This document shows, in pieces, positions 25,921 to 36,104 of a stretch of 64,000 nucleotides of DNA (position 1 is the stretch's first letter; every line of letters begins with the position of its first letter). Below the pieces are notes generated by a model that saw only the letters and a program-made list of their open reading frames with translations, had not been told where the DNA came from and did no database searches. The position numbers and the translations under genes were made by a program. This DNA is from Pantoea dispersa (GTDB taxonomy: Bacteria; Pseudomonadota; Gammaproteobacteria; Enterobacterales; Enterobacteriaceae). The DNA lies in the NCBI RefSeq assembly GCF_014155765.1, contig NZ_SCKT01000001.1:558001-622000 (forward strand), read 5' to 3'.

Positions 25921-26621
25921 GCCTGCGCCTGCGGGCGCGTTTGCTGCCAGAAACGCTGCAGCAGCTCGCGCGCCCAGTCTTCGCCTGACAGCTGCGCGCC
26001 ATCATCGCTAACGCCGGAAGGCAGACAGGCGGTCATGATGTTATGGTCGAACTCCGGATGGAACTGCACCGACAGCGCCTGCGGCGAATAGCGCAGGATC
26101 TGACAACCATCCAGCGCTGAACGCGCCAGCACCTGTGCCTGCGGCGGCGGTACCAGCACCGACTGGCGGTGCGACAACCACGCCGGGAAGGCCTCCGGCA
26201 ACTGTGCCAGCCACGGATCGCGGTGCGGGGTGCGCGTCAGGGTTTTCAGCCCGCGCTCCCAGCCGTTCGGGTTATCGCCCACTTTACCGCCCAGCGCATA
26301 GGCCATCAGCTGATGACCATAGCAAACGCCGAGCAGCGGCAGTTGCGCGTCGATGGCCGCACGAATCCAGGCGGCGGTGCGCTCGCTCCAGTCGGCGTGA
26401 TCGGTCACCATCGCCCACGAACCGCTGAAAATCGCACCGCTGATGCCAGAGAAAGCCGGCAGCTCTTCCCCGAGATGCGGCCGCACAATGACATAATCAT
26501 CCGGCTGTAGCGCCAGGGCTTCAATAAACCACTGTGGTTGTTCACCAATTTTTGCCACCACCTGCGGCGGCGGCGTTTCGAGTTGAATCAAAGCAAGGGG
26601 TAAGGTGCGGGTCTGTGTCAT
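25908..26621 (-). CDS. Class I glutamine amidotransferase (GMP synthase-like)
   Basis: 237 residues from the ATG giving MTQTRTLPLALIQ; an in-frame upstream extension to 26747 is not supported. Triad: C100 in LLGVCYGHQLMA, and the His and Glu of VQFHPEFD near 205. It is a stand-alone GATase domain of the kind related to gamma-glutamyl-amine hydrolases and GMP synthase glutaminase; the ammonia acceptor or amide substrate is unknown. Its 3' end overlaps the methyltransferase tail by 13 bp. Confidence 0.88.
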   Translation of the reverse strand: MTQTRTLPLALIQLETPPPQVVAKIGEQPQWFIEALALQPDDYVIVRPHLGEELPAFSGISGAIFSGSWAMVTDHADWSERTAAWIRAAIDAQLPLLGVCYGHQLMAYALGGKVGDNPNGWERGLKTLTRTPHRDPWLAQLPEAFPAWLSHRQSVLVPPPQAQVLARSALDGCQILRYSPQALSVQFHPEFDHNIMTACLPSGVSDDGAQLSGEDWARELLQRFWQQTRPQAQAQGA

Positions 26622-26807
26622 GCCGAATACGGTCCTCAAATGATCGTGTTTCGGACATCCACTCTGACAGTAAATTTGCCCCCTGTCCTGGATTTTTCGG
26701 CATAAGCTAATGCCATTACGAAAAAAAGCGTCGCCCGCGTGCGCCAACCGATCGCCTTCGTGCCATCATTAGACGGTGACAACATCGATAAAACAAAGGA
26801 CAGCAGC

Positions 26808-27692
26808 GTGGCGGTGCGGCATTTTTTTCTGGTTCTGATGGTGGTGTGCATCTGGGCGTTCAATAACGTGGCGATAAAGTGGGGATTGCTGGAGCTTCCG
26901 CCACTGTTTCTGACCTGGATGCGCTTTGTGGTGGTGGCTATTGTGCTGGTGCCGTTTTGCCGCATCACGCGCGCCCAGCTGCCGTGGCTGCTGACGCTGG
27001 CGTTTACCTTTGGCTTCATGCACTTTTCGCTGCTGTTTGTCGGCATGCGCTATACCGATGCCGGCACCGGGGCCATTGTGGTCCAGCTGGGCACGCCGAT
27101 TGCCATGCTGCTGGCGATGGTAGTGCTGAAGGAGAAACTGCGGCTGGTGCAGCTGTGCGGTATCGCCATCTCGCTGGCCGGGGTGGTAGTGCTCTCCGGC
27201 AGCCCGACAATTCCGGCGTGGTGGGTGCTGTGTATTCTGCTGTGCAGCGCCACTGGCTGGGCGGTGAGCAACATGATTGTGAAAAAGTCACCGCCGATTA
27301 AACCGCTGACGCTCACCGGCTGGATCTCTTTCCTTGCGGTGCCGATTGTCGGCGCGGCCTCGTGGCTGACCGAATCGCAGCAGTTTACCGCGCTGAGCCA
27401 CGCCGGCTGGCGCGGCTGGTTTGGCATCCTGTACAGCGCCCTCGCCTCGTCAATTGTCGCCTACACGCTGTGGTACGCGCTGCTGAAAAAATATAACGTC
27501 AACCTGATCATGCCCTACTCGCTGCTGACGCCGGTGCTGGCGGTACTGATGGGCGTGCTGGTGCTGGGCGACAGCATGAACAGCTTCAAAATTCTGGGTG
27601 CGTCGCTGGTGGTGCTGGGGACGGCGATTGCGGTGATTAACCTGCGTAACCTGCGCATGCATGCCCGCTTTCCGCGTCTGCGCCGCCGCTAA
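26808..27692 (+). CDS. EamA-family (DMT) transporter
   Basis: 294 residues from a GTG that follows AAAGGA by seven bases; an ATG at 26739 would add 23 polar residues before the first helix and lacks a ribosome binding site. Ten hydrophobic helices in two EamA halves: WAFNNVAIKWGL near the first helix and SALASSIVAYTLWYALLKKY in the second repeat. C-terminal tail is basic. Probably an exporter of amino acids or small metabolites; substrate unknown. Confidence 0.88.
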   Translation: MAVRHFFLVLMVVCIWAFNNVAIKWGLLELPPLFLTWMRFVVVAIVLVPFCRITRAQLPWLLTLAFTFGFMHFSLLFVGMRYTDAGTGAIVVQLGTPIAMLLAMVVLKEKLRLVQLCGIAISLAGVVVLSGSPTIPAWWVLCILLCSATGWAVSNMIVKKSPPIKPLTLTGWISFLAVPIVGAASWLTESQQFTALSHAGWRGWFGILYSALASSIVAYTLWYALLKKYNVNLIMPYSLLTPVLAVLMGVLVLGDSMNSFKILGASLVVLGTAIAVINLRNLRMHARFPRLRRR

Positions 27693-27738
27693 TCCACTCT
27701 GCTATGCTTGAAGCTCGCGTGTTTTCCGGAGGTTTAGC

Positions 27739-29100
27739 ATGGATTCTCAACGCACTGCCGCATTGTGGCAGCAACTGTGGCAGGGATTGCGAGGTGCGGA
27801 ACACGCGCCAACGATCCACTTTATTCAGACCGACAGCTTCCCCTCGGCTTTTGCCGTTAGCGAACTCGCCGCCACCAGCATCGGCCTCGCCAGCCAGGCG
27901 CTGAGCGATCTGCTGGGGCGTCCGGCCCCGGTCAGCGTCAACGTCCGCCTGGCCTCGCGCTGGTTTCAGCACAGCCTGACGCCGCTGAACCGTCCGCCAG
28001 CCGCCCAGTGGGATGCGCTGGCCGGTGACTATCCGTGCGAGGATGGCTGGATCCGCCTGCACACCAACGCACCGCATCATCGCGCCGCCATGGCGCGCGT
28101 GCTGGGCGAGCACGCCGAACGATCATCGCTGGCGGCGGTGGTGGCACGCTGGCAGGGACACGCGCTGGAGCAGGCCGTGGTCGACGCCGGCGGCTGTGCC
28201 GCCTGGATGCGCAGCTCACAACAGTGGCAGCAGCACGCGCAGGGGCTGGCGGTAAGCGAAGAAGCGCTGATTGCCCAACGGGCAACCGGCGAAGCGCCCA
28301 CGCCGGGCTGGGCGCTGCTGCCGGCGCGACCGCTGCTGGGCGTGCGGGTGCTGGATCTGACGCGCATCATTGCCGGACCGGTAGCGACCCGCTTTCTGGC
28401 CAGCCTCGGCGCGCAGGTGCTGCGCATCGATCCGCCCGGCTGGCGTGAACCGACGCTGGAAGAGGAGATCAACTGCGGCAAACGCTGCACGCAGCTGGAT
28501 ATCAAAACCCGCGCCGGGCGCGATCGGCTGATTACGCTGCTACAACATGCGGATGTGCTGGTGCACGGCTACCGCGCGGATGCACTGGAAAAGCTGGGAC
28601 TGGATGCGGAGAGCCGTCAGCGGCTGGCGCCGGGGCTGGTGGATGTCAGCCTCAACGCCTGGGGCTGGCACGGGCCGTAGCGCAACCGGCGCGGTTTTGA
28701 CAGCCTGGTGCAGATGGCCTGCGGCATCGCCGAACAGGGTATGCGCTGGCAGGCAGGCGTTAAACCGACGCCGCTGCCGGTGCAGGCGCTGGATCACGCC
28801 ACCGGCTATATGATGGCGGCCGCGGTGCTGGAAGGATTACGCCAGCGCCGAATTAACGGCACCGGCTGGCAGGCGCGTTTGTCGCTGGCGCGTACCGCGC
28901 TGCTGCTTCAGCAGCACGGCGCAGCGCCACAAGGCGAACAGCGCGGCATTACGCCGCAGCCGCACGATGCGCTGAGCGCGCTGGAGATCAATCGCTGGGG
29001 GATTGGCGAGCGCCTGCGCGCCGCGGCTTATCTGCCCGGTACGCCGATGCTGTGCGCGGCACCGGCGCAGCTGCCCGGCAGCAGCCATCCCTGCTGGTGA
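27739..29100 (+). pseudogene. CaiB/BaiF CoA-transferase family gene interrupted by an amber codon
   Basis: One continuous frame of 453 codons is broken only by TAG at 28678-28680. Both halves are family-like: RPLLGVRVLDLTRIIAGP with VLRIDPPGW and CGKRCTQLDIKT before the stop, and RRGFDSLVQMACGIAE with QALDHATGYMMAA after it. The context GWHGP-stop-RNRRGFDS points to a lost Trp (TGG to TAG). The ATG has GGAGG upstream. The intact protein would move CoA between acids. The 313-residue product lacks the second part of the fold and is unlikely to work. No other frame damage is visible, so the event is recent, a sequencing error, or suppressible. Confidence 0.85.
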
Positions 29101-29104
29101 CGAC

Positions 29105-29662
29105 TCAGGCGTCGTCGCCCTCTTCACGCAGTTCGTCATACATCGCCTGAATCGCCTCACGGCTCAGCGCCGCCAGCGTGCGATAAAACGCGGTGGTGGC
29201 GTGGGCTTCCACTTTACCGAGGAAGGCGCCGCACCACGGCAGCAGGTAGTCATCGAACAGCGCCAGCTGGGCCGCCGCCTCATCTTCTGCAGACTGATCT
29301 TCCAGCCAGGAGGCCGCCAGCAGCAGCACGCCAAAGTGATCGGCCGGCGACTCGCTCAGTGGCATACCGCGTGAGGTTAAAAACGCCCGCACCTCGGCTT
29401 CCTGCGGTCCGTTCGGCCACTGTGAGGCGTACGGCGGCACGCTGCAGTCGCTGCCGACGAACAGCGCGTTGTAATCCGCCGCCAGCGCCTGCGGATCGCT
29501 ATTCTGCTGCAGCCGGGTCAGCAGTTCATCCTGCTCCAGCGGCCACTGTTCTTTCAGTTTGCCTTCACGCAGCAGGGTGAACAGCGGCACCAGCAGCGGG
29601 TCCTGCGGCTGGCGATTAAACAGCGAGCCGATGACGCGGCAGAGAATGGAAAACTCATTCAT
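29105..29662 (-). CDS. ycdY: TorD-family chaperone YcdY
   Basis: 185 residues (E. coli YcdY: 184), an all-helical TorD/DmsD-type redox-enzyme maturation chaperone. Family features: YNALFVGSDCSVPPYASQW, then PADHFGVLLLAASWL and the LPWCGAFLGKV segment. In E. coli YcdY interacts with the zinc phosphatase YcdX and increases its activity. It is downstream of ycdX by 27 bp on the same strand, in the order ghrA-ycdX-ycdY found in E. coli. Confidence 0.93.
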   Translation of the reverse strand: MNEFSILCRVIGSLFNRQPQDPLLVPLFTLLREGKLKEQWPLEQDELLTRLQQNSDPQALAADYNALFVGSDCSVPPYASQWPNGPQEAEVRAFLTSRGMPLSESPADHFGVLLLAASWLEDQSAEDEAAAQLALFDDYLLPWCGAFLGKVEAHATTAFYRTLAALSREAIQAMYDELREEGDDA

Positions 29663-29689
29663 GCAACAGAATTCCTTGAGGCAAAAAAG

Positions 29690-30427
29690 TTAAAAGTCGG
29701 CAAATTCCGCAATGTGTTTGCCGGTGCGCTGTTCGAGAAAGTCGAGCAGGCGACGCGGCGTGACATTTAACACGCGATCCTGCGGAAAATCCACTTCGCG
29801 CGTAATACGCAGGCAGTGTTCGAAATGGCCAAGCGTAAAGGCAGTGTGCGAATCGGAGCCAAACGCCAGCCGGCCACCGGCGTCACGCACCGCTTCCGCA
29901 ATCGCACGGCAGTTAGGTTCACTGCCCGGACGCGAATGGGTAAACGACGAGTTGTTGATCTCCAGCGCCACATCGTAGTGCGTGGCGGCTTCCGCGATGG
30001 CGCGAATATCCACCGGGAATTTCGGGTTGCCCGGATGGCTGATGATGTGCACCAGTCCGCTGGCCATGGTGGCGATCATCGCTTCGGTGTGGTGAGCCTT
30101 GTCGCGCGGCGCATAGACCGGCTCGTGGAAGCCGGCGACGATCAAATCCAGCGCATCCAGCATCGGCCCGCTGCAATCAATCTCACCCTGCTGATTTTTG
30201 ATGTTGGCTTCAATGCCGCGCAGCACGCCGACGCCGTCAATCACGCGCGGCCAGATGCGCATATTCACAAAATGCCAGTAGTGCGGCGCATCGGCCATGT
30301 CCGGACCGTGATCGGTAATGGCGAACAGCTTCAGGCCGTTCTGTTTCGCCTGCGCGACGTAATCGTGCAGCGTGCTGTAAGCATGGGTGCTGGCCACGGT
30401 GTGCATATGTAAATCGACGGGATACAT
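29690..30427 (-). CDS. ycdX: PHP-domain zinc phosphatase YcdX
   Basis: 245 residues from ATG at 30427, exactly the E. coli length; a longer frame upstream is excluded because family members start [10 protein letters not shown]. The metal ligands of the PHP fold are visible: D5, H7 and H9, ITDHGPD (about 40), RGIEAN (about 73), GFHEP (about 101), HIISHPGNP (about 131) and SDSH (about 194). A trinuclear zinc phosphatase linked to swarming in E. coli. Start has GAGGA. Part of ghrA-ycdX-ycdY. Confidence 0.95.
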   Translation of the reverse strand: MYPVDLHMHTVASTHAYSTLHDYVAQAKQNGLKLFAITDHGPDMADAPHYWHFVNMRIWPRVIDGVGVLRGIEANIKNQQGEIDCSGPMLDALDLIVAGFHEPVYAPRDKAHHTEAMIATMASGLVHIISHPGNPKFPVDIRAIAEAATHYDVALEINNSSFTHSRPGSEPNCRAIAEAVRDAGGRLAFGSDSHTAFTLGHFEHCLRITREVDFPQDRVLNVTPRRLLDFLEQRTGKHIAEFADF

Positions 30428-30446
30428 CCTCTTCTCCTCTGCTGAA

Positions 30447-31385
30447 TTAATAGCCGCGCTGGCGATCGACCAGACCGCGCGGCTGTTGGCCCTGCTCCAG
30501 TGCCGTGATGGCACCGGCGATATAGTCCATCGCCTCATGCGGCAAGGTGGTGGCGGCATTATGCGGGGTAATCATTACATGTGGATGAGACCACAGCGGA
30601 CTCGCGGCCGGCAGCGGTTCCACCTGGAATACGTCCAGCGCGGCGGCGGCCAGCTGACCGCTCTCCAGCGCCGCCAGCAGATCGGCCTCTACCACGTGCG
30701 CACCGCGCGCGAGGTTGAGGAAACAGGCGCCGCGCGGTAGCGCGCTAAGAAACGCGCTATCGATCAGGTTGCTGGTTTCCGGCGTGGCGGGCAGCAAATC
30801 AATTAATACCTGACTGTCAGCGAGAAAATCCGCCAGCTGGTCGCGGCCGTGAAAGGTGGTGACACCGGCTATCTGCTTCGGCGAGCGGCTCCAGCAGCGC
30901 AGCGGGAAGCCCCACTGCTGCAGGCTCTCCAGTACGCTGCGGCCGAGCACGCCGGCCCCCAGCACGCCAATGGTAAAATTAGCACGTTCGCGGTCCGGCA
31001 GCGGCTGCCATAGCGCCTGTCGCTGCTGCTGGTGATAGTCGGCGAAGCGGCGGAACCAGCCCAGCACGCACCAGTTCGCATACTCCTGCATCTGGCGTGC
31101 CATGCCGGTGTCTTCCAGCCGGTAGAGCGGCACCGCGTCAGCCAGCATCTCAGGGTGCGTGCGCAGCTGCCGCAAAATTTCGTCCACGCCGGCCCCCATG
31201 GCGAATACGCCACGCAGCGCCCGTCCCGCCAGCATCTCCACCGGCGGCGATCGCACAATGGCGTAGTCGGCAGGCGCACTGTCGCCCGGCTGCCACTGGC
31301 GGATGCGCACTTCCGGCAGTCGCTGGCGCATGCCGTCCAGCCACGGCTGCGGATTCAGCGACGGGTGATACCAGATGATCTCCAT
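30447..31385 (-). CDS. ghrA: Glyoxylate/hydroxypyruvate reductase A
   Basis: 312 residues, equal to E. coli GhrA. Rossmann motif [12 protein letters not shown] (about residues 140-151), the catalytic Arg/Glu/His set of D-2-hydroxyacid dehydrogenases ([28 protein letters not shown]). It reduces glyoxylate and hydroxypyruvate with NADPH in the cytoplasm. First gene of ghrA-ycdX-ycdY; 19 bp separate it from ycdX. AGGAG precedes the ATG. Divergent from treA. Confidence 0.95.
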   Translation of the reverse strand: MEIIWYHPSLNPQPWLDGMRQRLPEVRIRQWQPGDSAPADYAIVRSPPVEMLAGRALRGVFAMGAGVDEILRQLRTHPEMLADAVPLYRLEDTGMARQMQEYANWCVLGWFRRFADYHQQQRQALWQPLPDRERANFTIGVLGAGVLGRSVLESLQQWGFPLRCWSRSPKQIAGVTTFHGRDQLADFLADSQVLIDLLPATPETSNLIDSAFLSALPRGACFLNLARGAHVVEADLLAALESGQLAAAALDVFQVEPLPAASPLWSHPHVMITPHNAATTLPHEAMDYIAGAITALEQGQQPRGLVDRQRGY

Positions 31386-31591
31386 ACTGCTCTCCTTTTT
31401 TTCTTTCAGCCTCAGTCAAATAGCGGCGCAGGGCAAGTAAAAACCCGCGCGGCACCGCAATTTTCCGGCGATTAATCGCGAAGGCTTCACATTTCCGCCG
31501 CTGCAAAAGGCTAAGCGGCGCGTTAACGTCTAAAGTTGTTCGGGTGGTCAATGCGTTAGCGCACCACCTTTTCGGACAAGGAGAAAAACCG

Positions 31592-33268
31592 ATGATAAAA
31601 AATGTAGTGTTTACGCCTGCGCGTCTTACCCTGTTGCTCAGCGCGGCGCTGCTGAGCGCGTCTGCTGTGCACGCTGAGGATAACAGCCGCATGCTCAGCG
31701 CCCAGCCGCAGCCGCCGGATGTGCGACTCGGCCCACTATTCAGTGCCGTGCAGCAGGCCAGATTTTATCCGGACCAGAAAACCTTTGCCGATGCGGTCCC
31801 CAAATATGATCCGGCGTCGATTCTCGCCGACTGGCAGATGCAGAAAAATCAGCGTAATTTCGATCTCAGGCGCTTCGTGGACACCAACTTCATCCTGCCC
31901 AAAGCGCAGGTTAAATACGTGCCGCCCGCCGGCCAGAGCCTGCGCGCGCACATCAATGGCCTGTGGCCGGTGCTGACGCGCAGCACGCCAACGGCCAGCC
32001 AGTACGATTCGCTGCTGCCACTGCCGAAACCGTACGTGGTGCCAGGCGGGCGTTTCCGCGAAGTCTATTACTGGGACAGCTACTTCACCATGCTCGGGCT
32101 GGCAGAGAGCGGCCACTGGGATCGGGTGCAGGATATGGTGGACAACTTCGCCAGCGAGCTGGACAAGTACGGCCACATCCCTAACGGTAACCGCAGCTAC
32201 TATCTCAGCCGCTCGCAGCCGCCGTTCTTCAGCCTGATGGTGGATTTGCTGGCCAGCCACAAGGGAGACGACGTCTACCGCCAGTATCTGCCACAGCTGC
32301 AAAAAGAGTATGACTACTGGATGGCGGACAGTGACAAGGTGGCTGCCGGCCAGGCGAGCAAGCGCGTGGTGAAGCTCAGCGACGGCACCCTGCTCAATCG
32401 CTACTGGGATGACCGTGACGTGCCGCGCACCGAATCCTGGCTGGACGATGTCAACACCGCGAAAAAAGCGCCTGAGCGCAATAAACAGCAGGTGTATCGC
32501 GATCTGCGCGCGGGCGCCGCCTCGGGCTGGGACTTCAGCTCACGCTGGTTCACCGATGCGCACAATCTGGCCTCGATTCGCACCACCCAGCTGGCCCCGG
32601 TGGACCTCAACAGCCTGCTGTTCCACCTGGAGCAGACGCTGGCGAAAGCCGCGAAGCTGGCAAAGCAGAATGACAAAGCGCAGCAGTTTGCGGCGGATGC
32701 AGAGAAGCGCCAGGCGGCGATCAATCGTTACCTGTGGGATGACAAACAGGGCTGGTATGCCGACTACGATTTCCAGAAAAAGCAGGTGCACAATCAGCTC
32801 ACCGCCGCCACGCTGTTCCCGCTGTATATGCAGCTGGCGGGCGACAAACAGGCGGAACGCACCGCTGCCGCAGTGGAAAAACAGCTGCTGAAACCAGGCG
32901 GGCTGGTCACCACCACGGTAAACAACGGCCAGCAGTGGGATGCGCCTAACGGCTGGGCCCCGCTGCAGTGGGTAGCGGTCGAAGGTCTGGAGCACTATAA
33001 GCAGAACCAGCTGGCGCAGCAGATTGGTCAGCGCTTCCTGCAAAATGTGCAGCATACTTACGATCGCGAGCACAAGCTGGTTGAGAAGTATGTGGTCGAC
33101 GGCGCCCAGCTGGGCGGTGGTGGTGGCGGCGAGTATCCGCTGCAGGACGGTTTTGGCTGGACCAACGGCGTAACGCTGAAGCTGCTGGATAAGTATTGTC
33201 CGAAAGATAAAACCTGTAACAGCACACGCGACATCCCCTCAATGCCGACGCTAAACGCGGCGAAATAA
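31592..33268 (+). CDS. treA: Periplasmic trehalase
   Basis: 558 residues from the ATG behind AAGGAG (E. coli TreA: 565). Signal peptide of about 29 residues, cleaved after Val-His-Ala. GH37 signatures are [15 protein letters not shown] (about 148-162) and [13 protein letters not shown] (about 447-459); the Asp and Glu catalytic residues fall in the usual positions ([18 protein letters not shown]). It hydrolyses trehalose to glucose during osmotic adaptation. Monocistronic, divergent from ghrA. Confidence 0.95.
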   Translation: MIKNVVFTPARLTLLLSAALLSASAVHAEDNSRMLSAQPQPPDVRLGPLFSAVQQARFYPDQKTFADAVPKYDPASILADWQMQKNQRNFDLRRFVDTNFILPKAQVKYVPPAGQSLRAHINGLWPVLTRSTPTASQYDSLLPLPKPYVVPGGRFREVYYWDSYFTMLGLAESGHWDRVQDMVDNFASELDKYGHIPNGNRSYYLSRSQPPFFSLMVDLLASHKGDDVYRQYLPQLQKEYDYWMADSDKVAAGQASKRVVKLSDGTLLNRYWDDRDVPRTESWLDDVNTAKKAPERNKQQVYRDLRAGAASGWDFSSRWFTDAHNLASIRTTQLAPVDLNSLLFHLEQTLAKAAKLAKQNDKAQQFAADAEKRQAAINRYLWDDKQGWYADYDFQKKQVHNQLTAATLFPLYMQLAGDKQAERTAAAVEKQLLKPGGLVTTTVNNGQQWDAPNGWAPLQWVAVEGLEHYKQNQLAQQIGQRFLQNVQHTYDREHKLVEKYVVDGAQLGGGGGGEYPLQDGFGWTNGVTLKLLDKYCPKDKTCNSTRDIPSMPTLNAAK

Positions 33269-33277
33269 CCCTGACGT

Positions 33278-33301
33278 CAGGTGCGCCGCCGTGCGCACCT
33301 G
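33278..33301 (+). terminator. Hairpin after treA
   Basis: CAGGTGCGC / GCGCACCTG with a six-base loop; the following CTTCTC is only weakly U-rich. Confidence 0.5.
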
Positions 33302-33418
33302 CTTCTCAGGCCCGATGCCACAGCCAGGCGATGGCCACGCCCGGCGCTGCGGCATCCCCCTGCGCATCACACTTTTCCATTACTTATCTTTTACATCTTG
33401 AAACACCCCTTACTAAAA

Positions 33419-33437
33419 GATAATAATTCTCAATCTT
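33419..33437 (+). promoter_or_regulatory. Fur box upstream of the TonB receptor
   Basis: GATAATAATTCTCAATCTT resembles the Fur consensus (GATAATGATAATCATTATC), especially in the left half. Located 75 bp before the receptor start, it predicts iron repression. Confidence 0.7.
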
Positions 33438-33512
33438 AAAATGACTCTTTTTCTCATCATTAACCGCCGCGCTGGTGTGGTGCGGCTTTTGTTCTCAGCC
33501 AAAGGAATCATT

Positions 33513-35609
33513 ATGACCGCGCTGTTCCCCCTCAACCGTGGCCGGCTGCTGTGCGCGCTGGCGCTGGCGTTTCCGGCACTCGGCGTAGCCGAACCCTCTC
33601 TGGTGGTCACCGCACAGCCGCAGGAGAGCGCCACCTCGCCTACGGCGGGCTATCTCGCCACCCGCAGCGGCGCCACGAAAAGCGATCGTCCACTCGTCAC
33701 CACGCCGCAGTCCATTTCCGTGGTGACGCGTCAGCAGATTGACGATCAGGGTGCGCAGGATCTGAACCAGGCGCTGGGCTATACCCCGGGGGTTTTCACC
33801 AACTTTGGTGGCGCGGCCACGCGTTACGACACCATTTCGCTGCGCGGTTTCCACGGCGGTGATGTCGACAACACCTTCCTTGACGGTCTGCGCGTGATGA
33901 GCGACGGCGGCAGCTTCAACATCCTGCAGGTGGATAACTGGTTCCTTGACCGCATCGACGTAATTAAAGGCCCCTCTTCTGCCCTTTATGGCCAGACGGT
34001 GCCGGGCGGGCTGGTGAACATGGTCACGAAGCGGCCGCAGTTTGCTTCACAGGGCCATTTACGCTTCGCCACCGGCAGCAATGCCAGTAACAGCGCCGCC
34101 TTTGATTACACCGACGCAATTAACGATCAATGGGCGTATCGCCTGACCGGCATCACGCGCAACAGCAATACCCAGTACGATCACACGCGCGAAGAGAAAT
34201 ACGCGCTGTCACCCCAGTTGCTGTGGCAGCCGGATGAAGACACCAGCCTGCTGCTGCGTGCTTATCTGCAAAAAGATCCCTCAGGCGGCTATCATGGCTC
34301 GGTGCCGGCGGAAGGCACGCTGTACAGCCACAATGGCCGCTGGCTGAGCGACGGCTTTTATGAGGGCGACAGCGCGCTGGATCAGTTCAAACGTCATGAG
34401 CAGATTTACGGCTACGACTTCTCGCACCGTTTCGATGAGGTATGGTCGGTGCACAGCACCGGCAGCTACAGCCATTCCAGCGTGGCGCTCGACCAGGTTT
34501 ACCAGATTGGCTGGAACAGCGACAATCCGGACCTGCTTAATCGCTACTACTCCGGTGAGCGCTCTTCGCTCAGCGCGTGGGCGACCGATAACCAGCTGCA
34601 GGCGGAGTTTGCCAGCGGTGCGCTGCAGCATCGCGTCACGCTTGGCGCGGAGTATCACCGCTACAAAAATGATTTGAGCGACGCCAGCGGTGCTGCCTCA
34701 CCGCTGAATGCCTGGAACGGCGAGGCCATCGGCAGCCAGCCGGATTACCTCTGGACAGCGCAGACGCGCCGCTACTATCAGAGCGGCCTCTATCTGCAGG
34801 ATGAGATGGCGTGGCAGCGCTGGCATCTGGATCTGTCTGGTCGCTATGACCGCATCGTGTCAGAGAATGGCAATAGTCGTCGTCAGGACGATCACGTCAG
34901 CGGCCGCGCCGCGCTGCTGTACGCCTTTGATAATGGCGTGTCGCCGTACGTCAGCTGGAGCCAGGCGATTACCCCGGCTTCGCTGACCGATCCCGACGGG
35001 AATCAGCTAAAACCGACCACCTCAGAACAGTATGAAGCCGGGGTGAAATACCAGCCGAACGGCACGCGCGATCTCTACAGCGTGGCCCTGTACGATCTGA
35101 CGCAGAACGATGTGGCCAACCGTAACGTGCAGGACGGCACCTACACCCCGTCCGGCAAAGTGCATGCACAGGGCATTGAACTGGAGGCGCGCAGCCAGCT
35201 GACCGAACGGTTCAGCACCGTCGCCGGTTATACGCTCAACCATCTGCGCTTTAAGGATTCCGTGGACGGCAACGATGGCCATACGCCGTACGTCACGCCA
35301 AATAGCATGGCGTCACTGTGGGGGCATTATCAGTTTGATTACGGCCTGAGCGCGGGTGCCGGGGTGCGCTATATTGGCCGCCAGTGGGCCGATAACGAAA
35401 ACACCACCCGTTTGCCGTCGGTGACCCTGTTTGACGCCTCACTGCGCGCCGATCTGGGCGCGTGGCAGTCGAATCTGAAAGGTGCCTGGCTGCAGCTGAA
35501 TGCCCGCAATCTGACGGATAAAAAGTATCTGGCAGCCTGCTACGGCACCGGTTACTGCTATCGCGGCGCGGAGCGGACGCTGACCGCCACAATCGGCTAC
35601 GATTTCTGA
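33513..35609 (+). CDS. foxA: TonB-dependent siderophore receptor, FoxA-like
   Basis: 698 residues from the ATG with AAAGGA. Signal peptide (about 1-24), a TonB-box-like SLVVTAQ right after it, plug domain (about 45-160: TPQSISVVTRQQI, LRGFHGGDVDNTFLDGLR, IDVIKGPSSALYG), then a 22-strand barrel ending in aromatic F. A Cys pair near the C-terminus (ACYGTGYCYRG) matches ferrichrome/ferrioxamine-type receptors. The extracellular DPSGGYHG loop recalls FoxA of Yersinia. The likely ligand is a hydroxamate siderophore such as ferrioxamine; FhuE-like specificity is the alternative. Confidence 0.85.
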   Translation: MTALFPLNRGRLLCALALAFPALGVAEPSLVVTAQPQESATSPTAGYLATRSGATKSDRPLVTTPQSISVVTRQQIDDQGAQDLNQALGYTPGVFTNFGGAATRYDTISLRGFHGGDVDNTFLDGLRVMSDGGSFNILQVDNWFLDRIDVIKGPSSALYGQTVPGGLVNMVTKRPQFASQGHLRFATGSNASNSAAFDYTDAINDQWAYRLTGITRNSNTQYDHTREEKYALSPQLLWQPDEDTSLLLRAYLQKDPSGGYHGSVPAEGTLYSHNGRWLSDGFYEGDSALDQFKRHEQIYGYDFSHRFDEVWSVHSTGSYSHSSVALDQVYQIGWNSDNPDLLNRYYSGERSSLSAWATDNQLQAEFASGALQHRVTLGAEYHRYKNDLSDASGAASPLNAWNGEAIGSQPDYLWTAQTRRYYQSGLYLQDEMAWQRWHLDLSGRYDRIVSENGNSRRQDDHVSGRAALLYAFDNGVSPYVSWSQAITPASLTDPDGNQLKPTTSEQYEAGVKYQPNGTRDLYSVALYDLTQNDVANRNVQDGTYTPSGKVHAQGIELEARSQLTERFSTVAGYTLNHLRFKDSVDGNDGHTPYVTPNSMASLWGHYQFDYGLSAGAGVRYIGRQWADNENTTRLPSVTLFDASLRADLGAWQSNLKGAWLQLNARNLTDKKYLAACYGTGYCYRGAERTLTATIGYDF

Positions 35610-35614
35610 CGACA

Positions 35615-35649
35615 TAAAAAAATCCGCAGCCCCGGACGGGGCTGCGGAT
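35615..35649 (-). terminator. Terminator between foxA and ymgE
   Basis: ATCCGCAGCCCC / GGGGCTGCGGAT, 12 perfect pairs with a four-base loop. The seven-base T-run lies on the minus-strand side, so it best serves ymgE and also backs the convergent receptor gene. Confidence 0.88.
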
Positions 35650-35671
35650 CTTGTTGAATCGTGATTTGGCG

Positions 35672-35920
35672 TCAGCTGCGGACTTTACGGTAGATCCACA
35701 GCACCACAATGGCACCGATCACCGCGACCACAAAGCTGCCAAAGTTGAAGCCGTCGACCCGGCCAAAGCCGAACAGGGTACTGATCCAGCCGCCCACCAC
35801 CGCACCGACAATCCCGAGTACCACGGTCAAAATAAATCCGCCGCCATCTTTACCTGGCATGATCCATTTAGCGATAACCCCGGCAATCAGACCAAAAATA
35901 ATCCATGAAAGAATACCCAT
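35672..35920 (-). CDS. ymgE: GlsB/YeaQ/YmgE small membrane protein
   Basis: 82 residues, three hydrophobic segments with many glycines, the transglycosylase-associated protein pattern: GLIAGVIAKWIMPGKDGGGF, LGIVGAVVGGWI and a last helix VVAVIGAIVVLWIYR. It is located in the inner membrane; function unknown, often general-stress induced. In E. coli ymgE is a neighbour of ycgR, the same as here, where it is divergent from it. Start has AAGGAGC. Confidence 0.9.
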   Translation of the reverse strand: MGILSWIIFGLIAGVIAKWIMPGKDGGGFILTVVLGIVGAVVGGWISTLFGFGRVDGFNFGSFVVAVIGAIVVLWIYRKVRS

Positions 35921-36104
35921 TTGCTGCTCCTTACGTTATGAATCAAGGTGTTCATCGCGCTAAGTATAGCCGGGAATTTTTTCTCTGCTACATCAACATC
36001 ATGATGAATTCGTTCACGCCGGCTAAAGCTTTTACCGCCCCGGTCGATAACCGACGAAGAGCAGTGGCACTCGTAAAATAGCAATCGGACAGGTGGAGCA
36101 GGAC

